Shown: one piece after another, positions 1-7,198 of the stretch
Numbering within the stretch: the stretch's first letter is position 1
Layout: each line of letters starts with the position of its first letter
NCBI GenBank assembly: GCA_037387425.1
Contig: JARRLC010000068.1
Coordinates: 1 to 12,400 of the forward strand
Reading direction: 5' to 3'
DNA length: 12,400 nt
Origin: JARRLC01 sp037387425
Lineage (GTDB): Bacteria > Pseudomonadota > Alphaproteobacteria > Rhizobiales > Rhodomicrobiaceae
Notes under the pieces: generated by a model
What the model was told of the DNA's origin: nothing
Databases searched by the model: none
The model's input: only the letters and a program-made list of their open reading frames with translations
Position numbers and translations under genes: made by a program

Positions 1-215
1 ATAAATCCTGCTTGACGCAGCAAGTCGATATGCCGAGTGATCGTTGGCGGGCTAAGATTAAGCTTTTCAGCGATCAGATGCATGCATACGCCGACCTCAC
101 AGGGATCAGCGGAATACTGGTTCGCAAAATTCTCTTTTGGTTGCTTCAGCAACTCCAGGATCTCCATCCGCACTTCGCTTGAAAGCGCTTTTATCTGAAT
201 GCCTCGTTCAATCAT
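1..215 (-). CDS. ArsR-family HTH transcriptional regulator (5' part, cut by window edge)
   Basis: The minus strand is open from ATG at 215 to the left edge, giving 71 codons that begin MIERGIQIKALSSEVR. Residues 9-25 match the first helices of ArsR/SmtB repressors (ALSSEVRMEILELL). Residues 46-71 give a clear winged-helix recognition segment (LIAEKLNLSPPTITRHIDLL, then RQAGF). Two cysteines, C39 and C44, lie just before the helix where classical ArsR/SmtB proteins carry their metal-binding Cys pair, but the spacing differs from the usual CxC, so metal sensing is only possible. An in-frame GTG at 227 is an alternative start. A weak ribosome site (GAAGTGAG) precedes ATG 215. The gene is divergent from the alpha/beta hydrolase, and the 78-base gap holds a palindrome suited to a dimeric repressor. 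The inferred role is repressor of itself and of the hydrolase. Family assignment is confident; the ligand is unknown. Confidence 0.85.
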   Translation of the reverse strand, partial: MIERGIQIKALSSEVRMEILELLKQPKENFANQYSADPCEVGVCMHLIAEKLNLSPPTITRHIDLLRQAGF

Positions 216-236
216 CAGTTGACTCACTTCGATAGT

Positions 237-265
237 TTGTTAATTTGCTAATTAACTAATATACA
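237..265 (+). promoter_or_regulatory. Hydrolase promoter with embedded ArsR-type operator
   Basis: A perfect 7-bp inverted repeat, GTTAATT-TGCT-AATTAAC, occupies 239-256. It lies between a -35-like TTGTTA (237-242) and a -10-like TATACA (260-265) separated by 17 bases. Each hexamer matches the consensus at 4 of 6 positions. AT-rich inverted repeats between or over promoter hexamers are typical ArsR-family operators, so repression by occlusion of the divergent gene's promoter is a natural inference. No binding data are available. Confidence 0.55.
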
Positions 266-292
266 AAGTTGCTGATTTCGGAGGACATGTCA

Positions 293-1099
293 ATGTTGCA
301 GCTTGATCAGACTTTCATGTTTCATGATCAAAAAGTAGCTTGGGGAAGCATCGGTGCTGGCGATCCGCTCATCCTGCTTCACGGATTTCCATGGTCCTCG
401 CAAGCGTGGAGACGTATCGCCCCTCATCTTTCGCTCAAGCGACAGGTTTTCTACTTTGACATGGTAGGATGTGGCCAGTCTGAAAAACGGGACGGGCAGG
501 ATGTAACCGCGAATGTTCAAAACGATTTGTTGGCTGCACTTATCGAACATTGGGGGCTTTCCCGTCCGCAAGTCGTTGGCCACGATTTCGGTGGTCTTGC
601 GGCGCTTCGCGCTCATTTCATCAACGGTGTCGAATTCGGAAAGCTATATCTACTCGATGCGGTTTCCGTGTTGCCGTCTGGTTCTCCTTTTTTTACTCAT
701 GTGATGCAGCATGAGGTCGCTTTTGTTGGTCTGCCTTCTTACGCACATCAGGCGCTATTCCGTGCCTATATTCAAAATGCGGCGCACAAACCACTAAGTG
801 ACGAGGCCGTCAAAATTTACCTGGAACCCTGGCTCGGAAAAGATGGTCAGTCTGCTTTCTATCGACAGATAGCTCAGGCAAATACGAAGTACATTTCTGA
901 ACTTCAGCAAAAATACGCGAAACGACCGTTCGAAGTGCACCTTGCCTGGGGTGAACCTGATAGCTTTCTCCCGATTAGTCAGGGGGAAGAACTGAAAGAA
1001 AAACTGTGCGCCGATACGATGACTAGAATTCCAGACGCCGGTCACATCGTTCACGAAGATGCTCCTGAAGCAGTTGTCAGTTTCCTGCTAAACCACTGA
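293..1099 (+). CDS. Alpha/beta hydrolase with Asp nucleophile (haloalkane/haloacetate dehalogenase or epoxide hydrolase-like)
   Basis: This is a 268-residue alpha/beta-hydrolase fold enzyme, probably cytoplasmic since no signal peptide is seen. HGFPWSSQAW at residues 30-39 supplies the oxyanion-hole HG motif. The nucleophile elbow is GHDFGG (96-101) with Asp98 in place of Ser. WGEPDSFLP (219-227) holds the likely acid Asp223, and DAGHIVHED (248-256) the catalytic His251. An Asp nucleophile is the hallmark of haloalkane and haloacetate dehalogenases and epoxide hydrolases, which form an ester intermediate with the substrate. The exact substrate cannot be read from the sequence. The chosen start is ATG 293, because GGAGGA at 280-285 sits 7 bases upstream. 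ATG 287 is only 1 base from that site, and TTG 269 precedes it. The gene is divergent from the ArsR-type gene and probably controlled by it. No clear terminator lies in the 37 bases before the convergent gene. Confidence 0.85.
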   Translation: MLQLDQTFMFHDQKVAWGSIGAGDPLILLHGFPWSSQAWRRIAPHLSLKRQVFYFDMVGCGQSEKRDGQDVTANVQNDLLAALIEHWGLSRPQVVGHDFGGLAALRAHFINGVEFGKLYLLDAVSVLPSGSPFFTHVMQHEVAFVGLPSYAHQALFRAYIQNAAHKPLSDEAVKIYLEPWLGKDGQSAFYRQIAQANTKYISELQQKYAKRPFEVHLAWGEPDSFLPISQGEELKEKLCADTMTRIPDAGHIVHEDAPEAVVSFLLNH

Positions 1100-1136
1100 A
1101 ATTATGGGCAAGGATATTCATGGCATGGCTGCGTTT

Positions 1137-2702
1137 TTACGCGGTCTGCTTGAGTATCGTGGTGGCGGCCTTAACCGTGGCGTCTACTGTGCCGCGCGTA
1201 TCGATCTTGTGCCACTCCTCAGGGACAGACGCGCTTTGTATTTGCTCGGCCACCACCTGTGGCGTGGCGTCCGATGCATCCCCAGAACGCAATGTCACAC
1301 GCGCCATCATCTGCACCGGATCGGCCTCAAGCCAAAGACCGCAAAACGAAACGCCCGCGCGCTCAGCCATTTGTTGCACGCGTTCGCGCCAATCGGCGCA
1401 AAAGAATACCGCATCAAGAATAACCGAATGCCCGGCGTTCAGCACGGCTTCTGCCCGCTCAATGATGTGCTGGTAAACGACTTCCCGCGATTCCACCGTG
1501 TAAAATGCTGGCGGAAGGTGGTGAAGCAAATCCACGCCGTGATACAGCTTGCGCTCCACATCGCTGCGGATGTGAACGGCGCCGGGGATAGAACCAACCT
1601 CCGGCACGATGGCGCGCGCAAGCGTCGTTTTTCCGCTGCCTGAAAATCCGCCGACCGCCACCAGCCGCGGTTTGGAGGGCGAAAGCGCATCTGCGGCCAG
1701 GCGGGCGTAGCTGTGAATGCTCTCGATAGTTTCGGCATGTGCCTTCGTATCTTTGGCCAGCGATAGCCCATGAATGCCCACCATGGCGCGCACCCCCGCC
1801 CTCACGGCGATGAACATCGGCAACAGCGCAAGCCCGCCCCATTCGTCAATAGGCACATCGCGTTGGAAATACCGGTTGAACACCGTGTTGGCTTCGCGTC
1901 GCAACCCCCGGTGCCACAGATCCATCAGTAGAAACGCCAGATCGTAAAGCACATCGATGTTGGTGAGTTTGTCGTCGAACTCGATAGCGTCAAAAAGCAC
2001 AGGTTCATCGTCAAACAGCACGATGTTCTTAAGGTGCAAATCGCCGTGGCAGTGGCGGACATATCCCGCTTCCTCGCGGGCAAGCATCAGGCCGCTGAGA
2101 TCATCCACCGTTCGCCGCAGCGCTTCAATATGCGGATGGCATTGAAGCCCCGTTGCCATACCGTTCGCGCCGCAAAGCGTGGCTTCCAAATCTCCGACGA
2201 CTTTTTGAAACGATTCCACCCACGGCGTGTCATATACAACATAAGTATTGGAGTGAAATTCGCGAATTCTGATAGCTAGGCTCGTCAACAACACAGAAGA
2301 AAGCTGATGCGTGGAGGCCAGATGGTCGAACAACAGGTTGTTGTCGAACTGCCTCATAACAACCAGCCAGTCAACAGGAACCCCGCCGCCATCGATCGCA
2401 AGACCGCCACTCTCTTCGCGCGTAACAGGAACCACCGCTAAATAGAGTTGCGGAGAAGTTAACCTGTTGATCATCATCTCGCGCTTGCAGAACTCTTCGC
2501 GCTTTGAAAGCGTTGAGTAGTCAAGATAGGGGAACTTAACCGCCCGCTTTAATTTATAGGCGCGATTTCCGCTGAGAAATACAGAAGCGCAATGGGTGTC
2601 GATCCGGATAACTTCAGACGTTTCTCCGCCATACGCTTCTGGAGACATGAGAAACGCAATCGTTTCCGCTTGATCGTCAGGTTTTGTGTCTGCCAAAACC
2701 AT
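1137..2702 (-). CDS. Bifunctional aminoglycoside phosphotransferase-like / AAA-type P-loop kinase
   Basis: The 521-residue protein fuses two kinase-like modules. Residues about 25-340 resemble the APH/choline-kinase-like family. They contain the catalytic loop HGDLHLKN (219-226, with Asp221 and Asn226), then LFDAIEFDD (236-244), whose Asp238 occupies the metal-binding position, and NIDVLYDLAFLLMDL (248-262), typical of this subfamily. Residues about 346-520 form a P-loop kinase domain with Walker A GFSGSGKTT (352-360), then IRSDVERKLYHG (378-389) and a strand ILDAVF (428-433), as in small-molecule or nucleotide-type kinases. The match is to the widespread COG2187/COG0645-like fusion, whose substrate is not established; antibiotic resistance should not be assumed. 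Start ATG 2702 is preceded closely by GGGGAAAG. The gene converges on the hydrolase gene and is divergent from the small membrane protein gene at 2855. Base composition matches pyc. Confidence 0.88.
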   Translation of the reverse strand: MVLADTKPDDQAETIAFLMSPEAYGGETSEVIRIDTHCASVFLSGNRAYKLKRAVKFPYLDYSTLSKREEFCKREMMINRLTSPQLYLAVVPVTREESGGLAIDGGGVPVDWLVVMRQFDNNLLFDHLASTHQLSSVLLTSLAIRIREFHSNTYVVYDTPWVESFQKVVGDLEATLCGANGMATGLQCHPHIEALRRTVDDLSGLMLAREEAGYVRHCHGDLHLKNIVLFDDEPVLFDAIEFDDKLTNIDVLYDLAFLLMDLWHRGLRREANTVFNRYFQRDVPIDEWGGLALLPMFIAVRAGVRAMVGIHGLSLAKDTKAHAETIESIHSYARLAADALSPSKPRLVAVGGFSGSGKTTLARAIVPEVGSIPGAVHIRSDVERKLYHGVDLLHHLPPAFYTVESREVVYQHIIERAEAVLNAGHSVILDAVFFCADWRERVQQMAERAGVSFCGLWLEADPVQMMARVTLRSGDASDATPQVVAEQIQSASVPEEWHKIDTRGTVDATVKAATTILKQTA

Positions 2703-2854
2703 CTTTCCCCATGAGTGTGCGTTCAGGGTATACGTCTATTTTAATATCAAATTGCTTTATGGAACTAGGCAAGGAAGTGAAAAAATTCTTCATTGTGCCA
2801 CAACTTGCTAATAAACCATTGAAATGTTGGTGAATAAGGGAAAGTGAAACAAGC

Positions 2855-3199
2855 ATGATTCAGCCGTGGCTCAATGTAGTAGGCGTTGCTTTAGACTTCG
2901 CCGGTGTGCTGATCCTGGCCTATGAATGGTGGATTGCGCTTAAATCTGAACAACATGAGGCTGAGCTTCTGGCTCGCGAGCAGCTTGTCAAGAGGCCACC
3001 CTCAATACAACCGCAGCAAACGAATCCTCATCAGCCTGTATTTGATCACATGCACGAGCAGCGACGCTTCCAACAACAGCAGAAACGGACAAAAGCTGTG
3101 CGTGGCATGCGTCTAAGCTGGTTCACCACGTCTTTCGTATTGATCGCGCTTGGATATTTACTCCAATTTATAGGAAGCCTGCCGGTGCTTAACTTTTAG
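2855..3199 (+). CDS. Small two-helix membrane protein, hypothetical
   Basis: The protein has 114 residues and I do not recognise its family by name. Residues 5-27 are a hydrophobic helix (LNVVGVALDFAGVLILAYEW) and residues 88-109 a second one (FVLIALGYLLQFIGS). The intervening loop of about 60 residues is charged and rich in Gln and Arg (RRFQQQQKR at 70-78), with a Pro-rich patch at 48-61. The basic loop next to the second helix suggests, by the positive-inside rule, that the loop is cytoplasmic and both termini are outside. The start at ATG 2855 has only a weak upstream AAGGGAAAG. The gene is divergent from the kinase fusion and ends 50 bases before the stop codon of the convergent pyc gene. 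It looks monocistronic. The reading frame is believable because of its hydrophobicity pattern, but the function is unknown. Confidence 0.65.
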   Translation: MIQPWLNVVGVALDFAGVLILAYEWWIALKSEQHEAELLAREQLVKRPPSIQPQQTNPHQPVFDHMHEQRRFQQQQKRTKAVRGMRLSWFTTSFVLIALGYLLQFIGSLPVLNF

Positions 3200-3231
3200 C
3201 ATCAGTCTTTTTCTTGGGGCAAAACCGGCAG
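3179..3231. repeat. Inverted repeat between convergent genes, possible terminator structure
   Basis: CTGCCGGT (3179-3186) and ACCGGCAG (3224-3231) are perfect 8-bp inverted arms with a 37-base loop. They span the end of the small membrane protein gene and the 50-base gap before the pyc stop codon. A T-rich stretch (3207-3213) lies in the loop. The position between converging genes suits a bidirectional transcription stop, but the loop is long and no T-run follows either arm. Confidence 0.3.
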
Positions 3232-3249
3232 TTCCTCAGTCTTCAGTCA

Positions 3250-6200
3250 TTAATCCTTCAGCACCACTAGCAAGTCTTTGGCTTCGATTGGACTGCCGGG
3301 ATGCACCAGAATTTCTGCAATGGTCCCATCGCATGGGGCATGCAGCGCCGTCTCCATTTTCATCGCCTCGATAGTTAGCAGGATATCGCCGGCTTTGATC
3401 GCTTGGCCAGTTTCGACTGGCAGCGCCGCGATAACACCCGGCATCGGAGCGCCGATATGCAGCGAATTCCCTTCCTCCGCCTTCCGGCGTGGCGGAAGGC
3501 TGGCGACGGCGGTGCGGTTCGGCACACGTACCGTGCGCGGCTGGCCGTTCAGCTCGAAAAAGACATGCACCATGCCGTCTTCGTCTGTCCCACCGACCGC
3601 CTGAAGCACGATCACTAACGTCTTGCCCCGCTCGATTTCCACCGCGATTTCATCGCCGGGCGCCATACCGTAAAAGAAGACCGGCGTCGGCAGGATCGAG
3701 ACCGGCCCGTATTTCCGCACCATGCCAGAGAAATCAGCGAAAACCTTCGGATACATTAGATAGGACGCCACACAGGTATCGCTTGGCGGTTCCTCGCAAT
3801 GTTTGGCTGCCTCCGCACGCACTTCGTCGAAATCAGCGGGAGGTAGAAGCGAACCGGGCCGGGCGGTGTTGGGTTCTTCGCCTTTGAGCGCCTTGGCTAC
3901 CAGCGCCTCGGGCCATCCCCCTGGCGGTTGGCCCAGATCGCCGCGCAGCATCTCAATGGCCGAGCCTGGGAAGGCGATTGCCCGCCCTGGCGCCAGAACA
4001 TCCTCGGCGGTCAGGTTCTGCGCCACCATCATCAGCGCCATATCGCCCACCACCTTGGAGGACGGCGTTACCTTGACAATATCGCCGAACAGATCATTAG
4101 CGGCGCGGAACGCCTTGGCGATTTCATGCCAGCGTGTCTCAAGCCCCAGTGAGCGCGCCTGTTCGCGCAAATTGGTGAACTGTCCGCCCGGCATCTCATG
4201 CAGATAGACTTCGGAAGCTCCGGCTCGCAGATCGCTTTCGAATGCTGCATAGCTGTAGCGCACCGCCTCCCAATAGAAGCTAAGTTGCCGGATGGTTTCC
4301 GGATCAAGGCCGGTGTTTCGATCGGTGTGACGCAGGGCCTCCACCAGCGACCCCAGGCAGGGTTGCGAGGTGAGGCCGGACATGGCGTCCATTGCTGCGT
4401 CGGCGGCGTCTACCCCGGCTTCGGCAGCGGCCAGCACGGTAGCGCCGGAAAGTCCTGACGTGTCATGCGTGTGCAGATGGAGCGGTATGCCTACCTCTTC
4501 CTTCAGCGCCTTAACGAGCACGCGCGCTGCCGTGGGTTTGAGCAAGCCCGCCATGTCCTTGATGCCGAGAATATGACAGCCTGCCGCTTCAAGCTCCTTG
4601 GCAAGGCCGACATAATAGGACAGCGAATATTTCGCGCGGTTAGGATCGAGAATATCGCCTGTATAGCAGATCGCGCCTTCGGCCAGCTTGCCAGTTTCGC
4701 ACACTGCATCAATGGCCACGCGCATGTTTTCGACCCAGTTCAAGCAGTCGAAAATGCGGAACACGTCCATGCCCGCTTTAGCGGCCTGATCCACAAAGAA
4801 GCGTACGACATTGTCAGGGTAATTCGTATAGCCGACGCCGTTTGCTCCGCGCAGCAGCATTTGCAACAAGATATTCGGCGCCCGTTCGCGCAAAGCGGTG
4901 AGCCGTTCCCACGGATCTTCGCTCAGGAAACGCATGGCCACATCGAACGTTGCCCCGCCCCAGCATTCGAGCGAGAAAAGTTGCGGCAGTCCAGTGGCGT
5001 AGGCGTCTGCAGAAGCGACAATGTCGTAAGTGCGCATCCGCGTCGCCAGGAGCGATTGATGCGCGTCACGCATGGTCGTATCGGTGACGAGCAGGCGCTT
5101 CTCGCCCTTCATCCAATCTGCGAATTGTTTCGGGCCTAGCTCGTCCAAAAGCTGCTTTGTGCCCTTAGGCGGCTTTTGGGTTCCGAAATACGGCGCTTCT
5201 GGTTTGCGCGCCTCGGCTGGAGGTTTTACGCGATCACGGGTTTCCGGATGGCCGTTGAGCGTCACATCAGCGATATAAGTCATCAGCTTAGTGGGACGGT
5301 CTCGGCGTGAGGGAACCTGGAACAGCTCTGGCGTTTCGTCAATGAAACGCGTCGTGTAGTCGCCTGCCTTGAAATGGGGATGATCAACTAGCGCTTCCAA
5401 GAAGGACAAATTGGTAGCAACGCCACGAATGCGGTATTCCTTCAGCGCACGGCTCATGCGCGAAATGGCCTCGTTGGCGCTTGGCGCCCATGCAGTGACC
5501 TTTTCCAGGAGCGCATCGTAATAGCGTGTGACGACCGCGCCAGAATAGGCAGTGCCACCGTCAACACGGATGCCAAAACCGAAAGCGCCGCGATAGCCAG
5601 TGATGCGGCCATAATCGGGAATGAAATTATTCTCAGGGTCTTCGGTTGTGATACGACATTGCAGGGCGTGGCCGTTCAGGCGGATATCACTTTGCGTCGG
5701 AAAGCCCGTCTGCTCAACGTCACCGAGGCGGCCCCCTTCGGCTATGCGAATTTGCGCCTTAACGATATCCAGACCAGTGACGTACTCAGTTACCGTGTGT
5801 TCGACCTGAAGGCGCGGATTGACTTCAATGAAGTAAAATTTGCCCGTGTCCGCGTCCATAAGAAATTCAACGGTGCCCGCTCCGGAATAGTTCGTGGCGC
5901 GGCCGATCCGCAGCGCGGCCTCGCAGAGCGCAGAACGGTGTTCGTCATTGAGATACGGCGCTGGCGCGCGTTCCACCACCTTTTGGTGGCGGCGTTGAAT
6001 ACTGCAATCGCGCTCAAAAAGATGCAGCAGATTGCCGTGCTGATCGCCGACAAGCTGTACCTCTACGTGGCGGGCGCGACGCACCAACTTCTCAAGATAA
6101 ACTTCGTCCTTACCGAAAGCAGCTTTGGCTTCACGCTTTGCGGAGTTTACGGAATTAATGAGCGTATCTTCGCTCTCGATCGGCCGCATGCCGCGTCCGC

Positions 6201-6741
6201 CACCACCCCATGACGCTTTGAGCATGACCGGATAGCCAATCTCTGCAGCAAGGCGTTTGATCTCCTCTGGATCTTCAGGGAGCGGCCCCGTTGCAGGCAT
6301 CACCGGAACGCCGACCGAAATGGCTAGATTGCGCGCGGATACTTTGTTGCCGAGCATGCGCATGGTTGCGGGCTCAGGACCAATGAAGATAATCCCCTCA
6401 GCGGCGCAAGCTTCAGCAAATTCGGGGCTTTCGGACAGAAATCCGTAGCCGGGATGGATAGCGTCCACGTTGGCTTCGCGCGCAACACGCAAAATTTCGG
6501 GGATGGATAGATAGGCTTCAAGGGGGCCGAGATGTGCAGCCGTGTCAGGACCGCGGCCCACAAGATAGGCTTCATCAGACTTGAAGCGGTGGAGGGAAAG
6601 TTTGTCCTCCTCCGCGTAGATGGCCACTGTGTTGATCCCCAGCTCGGTGGCTGCGCGGAATACACGTATAGCGATTTCGGAACGGTTGGCGACAAGAAGG
6701 CGCCTAATGGATGTAGGTTTTTTGGCAGCGTTATTGGTCAA
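3250..6741 (-). CDS. pyc: Pyruvate carboxylase
   Basis: This is a full-length 1163-residue single-chain pyruvate carboxylase, the cytosolic biotin enzyme converting pyruvate, bicarbonate and ATP to oxaloacetate. Residues about 12-470 are biotin carboxylase: LLVANRSEIAIRVFRAA (15-31), the ATP-grasp glycine loop SWGGGGRGMR (177-186) and EVNPRLQVEHTVTE (306-319). The carboxyltransferase domain (about 548-850) has metal-site residues Asp559 (in TTMRDAHQS), the presumed carbamylated Lys728 (GIKDMAG), and His757 and His759 (HLHTHD). These four lie 10 residues beyond their Rhizobium etli counterparts. The C-terminal biotin carrier domain has EAMKMET with biotinyl Lys1128. The start is TTG at 6741: an in-frame TAG lies two codons upstream and no ATG occurs before the conserved N-terminal motif. 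A weak AAGAG precedes it. No frameshift or missing catalytic residue was seen. It is apparently monocistronic. Confidence 0.97.
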   Translation of the reverse strand: MTNNAAKKPTSIRRLLVANRSEIAIRVFRAATELGINTVAIYAEEDKLSLHRFKSDEAYLVGRGPDTAAHLGPLEAYLSIPEILRVAREANVDAIHPGYGFLSESPEFAEACAAEGIIFIGPEPATMRMLGNKVSARNLAISVGVPVMPATGPLPEDPEEIKRLAAEIGYPVMLKASWGGGGRGMRPIESEDTLINSVNSAKREAKAAFGKDEVYLEKLVRRARHVEVQLVGDQHGNLLHLFERDCSIQRRHQKVVERAPAPYLNDEHRSALCEAALRIGRATNYSGAGTVEFLMDADTGKFYFIEVNPRLQVEHTVTEYVTGLDIVKAQIRIAEGGRLGDVEQTGFPTQSDIRLNGHALQCRITTEDPENNFIPDYGRITGYRGAFGFGIRVDGGTAYSGAVVTRYYDALLEKVTAWAPSANEAISRMSRALKEYRIRGVATNLSFLEALVDHPHFKAGDYTTRFIDETPELFQVPSRRDRPTKLMTYIADVTLNGHPETRDRVKPPAEARKPEAPYFGTQKPPKGTKQLLDELGPKQFADWMKGEKRLLVTDTTMRDAHQSLLATRMRTYDIVASADAYATGLPQLFSLECWGGATFDVAMRFLSEDPWERLTALRERAPNILLQMLLRGANGVGYTNYPDNVVRFFVDQAAKAGMDVFRIFDCLNWVENMRVAIDAVCETGKLAEGAICYTGDILDPNRAKYSLSYYVGLAKELEAAGCHILGIKDMAGLLKPTAARVLVKALKEEVGIPLHLHTHDTSGLSGATVLAAAEAGVDAADAAMDAMSGLTSQPCLGSLVEALRHTDRNTGLDPETIRQLSFYWEAVRYSYAAFESDLRAGASEVYLHEMPGGQFTNLREQARSLGLETRWHEIAKAFRAANDLFGDIVKVTPSSKVVGDMALMMVAQNLTAEDVLAPGRAIAFPGSAIEMLRGDLGQPPGGWPEALVAKALKGEEPNTARPGSLLPPADFDEVRAEAAKHCEEPPSDTCVASYLMYPKVFADFSGMVRKYGPVSILPTPVFFYGMAPGDEIAVEIERGKTLVIVLQAVGGTDEDGMVHVFFELNGQPRTVRVPNRTAVASLPPRRKAEEGNSLHIGAPMPGVIAALPVETGQAIKAGDILLTIEAMKMETALHAPCDGTIAEILVHPGSPIEAKDLLVVLKD

Positions 6742-6810
6742 GGGCTAGCTCTTGATCAGGGGTTCAGGACCAGAAAGATGTTTCAGAAAGTTTGGCACAG
6801 ATTGCTTAAA

Positions 6811-6855
6811 ATTATCCCCTAGTGCGGCTTTACGCAATTACCTTTACGCACTAGG
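6811..6855 (-). promoter_or_regulatory. Candidate pyc promoter overlapped by inverted and direct repeats
   Basis: On the minus strand a -10-like GATAAT (6816 to 6811) lies 15 bases after a -35-like TTGCGT (6837 to 6832), about 70 bases before the pyc TTG. A perfect 9-bp inverted repeat, CCTAGTGCG (6818-6826) and CGCACTAGG (6847-6855), brackets the -35 region and abuts the -10. Inside it, CTTTACGCA occurs twice in direct orientation (6828-6836 and 6842-6850, 14-base period). The arrangement looks like an operator. The promoter hexamers are weak and the spacer short, so the promoter call is tentative; the repeats themselves are exact. Confidence 0.4.
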
Positions 6856-7159
6856 ACGTTCTGCCAGAAGTTCTGCCCCATTTGTCGCAAGCGTTTGCAG
6901 TACTTTGATACTTAACAGGACCTAGCAAGCTATTGATTTTTGTGCAGCTTAGCTTGGAAAGCTTAAATCCAGCTTTGTGCGCTACAGCAAGTTTGTCATG
7001 AACGGAATGGAACTAATTGATACTGCGTCACTTTCTTCGAATGGGCATTGGTTAGCCAATCATCTACCGTGTGTTCGCGCTCATAACGCCTTGCCACAAG
7101 GAATAAAATCGTTTGTCCAGCGTAAAATAGGCGGACGCTTTGACATTAGTGCAGTAGTG

Positions 7160-7193
7160 TCGTAAGAAATTACGAACCACCACGTGAGGTGAG
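7160..7193 (+). promoter_or_regulatory. Structured leader and ribosome binding site of the proV-upstream small ORF
   Basis: TCGTAA-GAAA-TTACGA (7160-7175) is a perfect 6-bp stem closed by a GNRA-type tetraloop. Directly after it, CACC (7178-7181) can pair with GGTG (7188-7191), which is part of the ribosome site AGGTGAG (7187-7193). That site is ideally placed 5 bases before ATG 7199. The second stem is only 4 bp, so its masking effect is uncertain; the ribosome site itself is strong. Confidence 0.5.
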
Positions 7194-7198
7194 ATAAA

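Larger units (their letters stand above)
6742..7198. other. Intergenic region between pyc and the proU operon
   Basis: These 457 bases separate divergent pyc and proV. The pyc side holds the repeat-bearing promoter candidate at 6811-6855. The middle has four AGCTT pentamers at 6946-6975, with no interpretation. An open frame from GTG 6977 to TAA 7165 exists, but it has no ribosome site before any of its possible starts and no recognisable protein features, so it is not called as a gene. The right end (7160-7193) forms the structured leader before the small ORF at 7199. I could not identify a convincing proU promoter here. The length would allow a long 5' leader or a small RNA. Confidence 0.6.

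Noticed and set aside
149..158. EF-hand-like loop in ProX (residue numbers) read as a separate calcium-binding domain
   Set aside because: The same DxNxDGKADL-like loop is a normal part of the ProX fold in E. coli as I recall it, so it is not a novel domain.
1104..1643. 179-codon plus-strand frame opposite the kinase fusion
   Set aside because: It lies antisense to a gene with intact catalytic motifs, is rich in Arg/His as shadow frames of GC-rich genes are, and has no domain.
6946..6975. Four AGCTT pentamers in 30 bases
   Set aside because: Spacing is irregular (5, 9 and 11 bases) and no symmetry or promoter relation is evident; probably chance in AT-rich spacer.
6977..7165. 62-codon open frame in the pyc-proV gap
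   Set aside because: It begins at GTG, no ribosome site precedes that or the internal ATGs at 6998 and 7007, and the product has no membrane segment, motif or recognisable composition.
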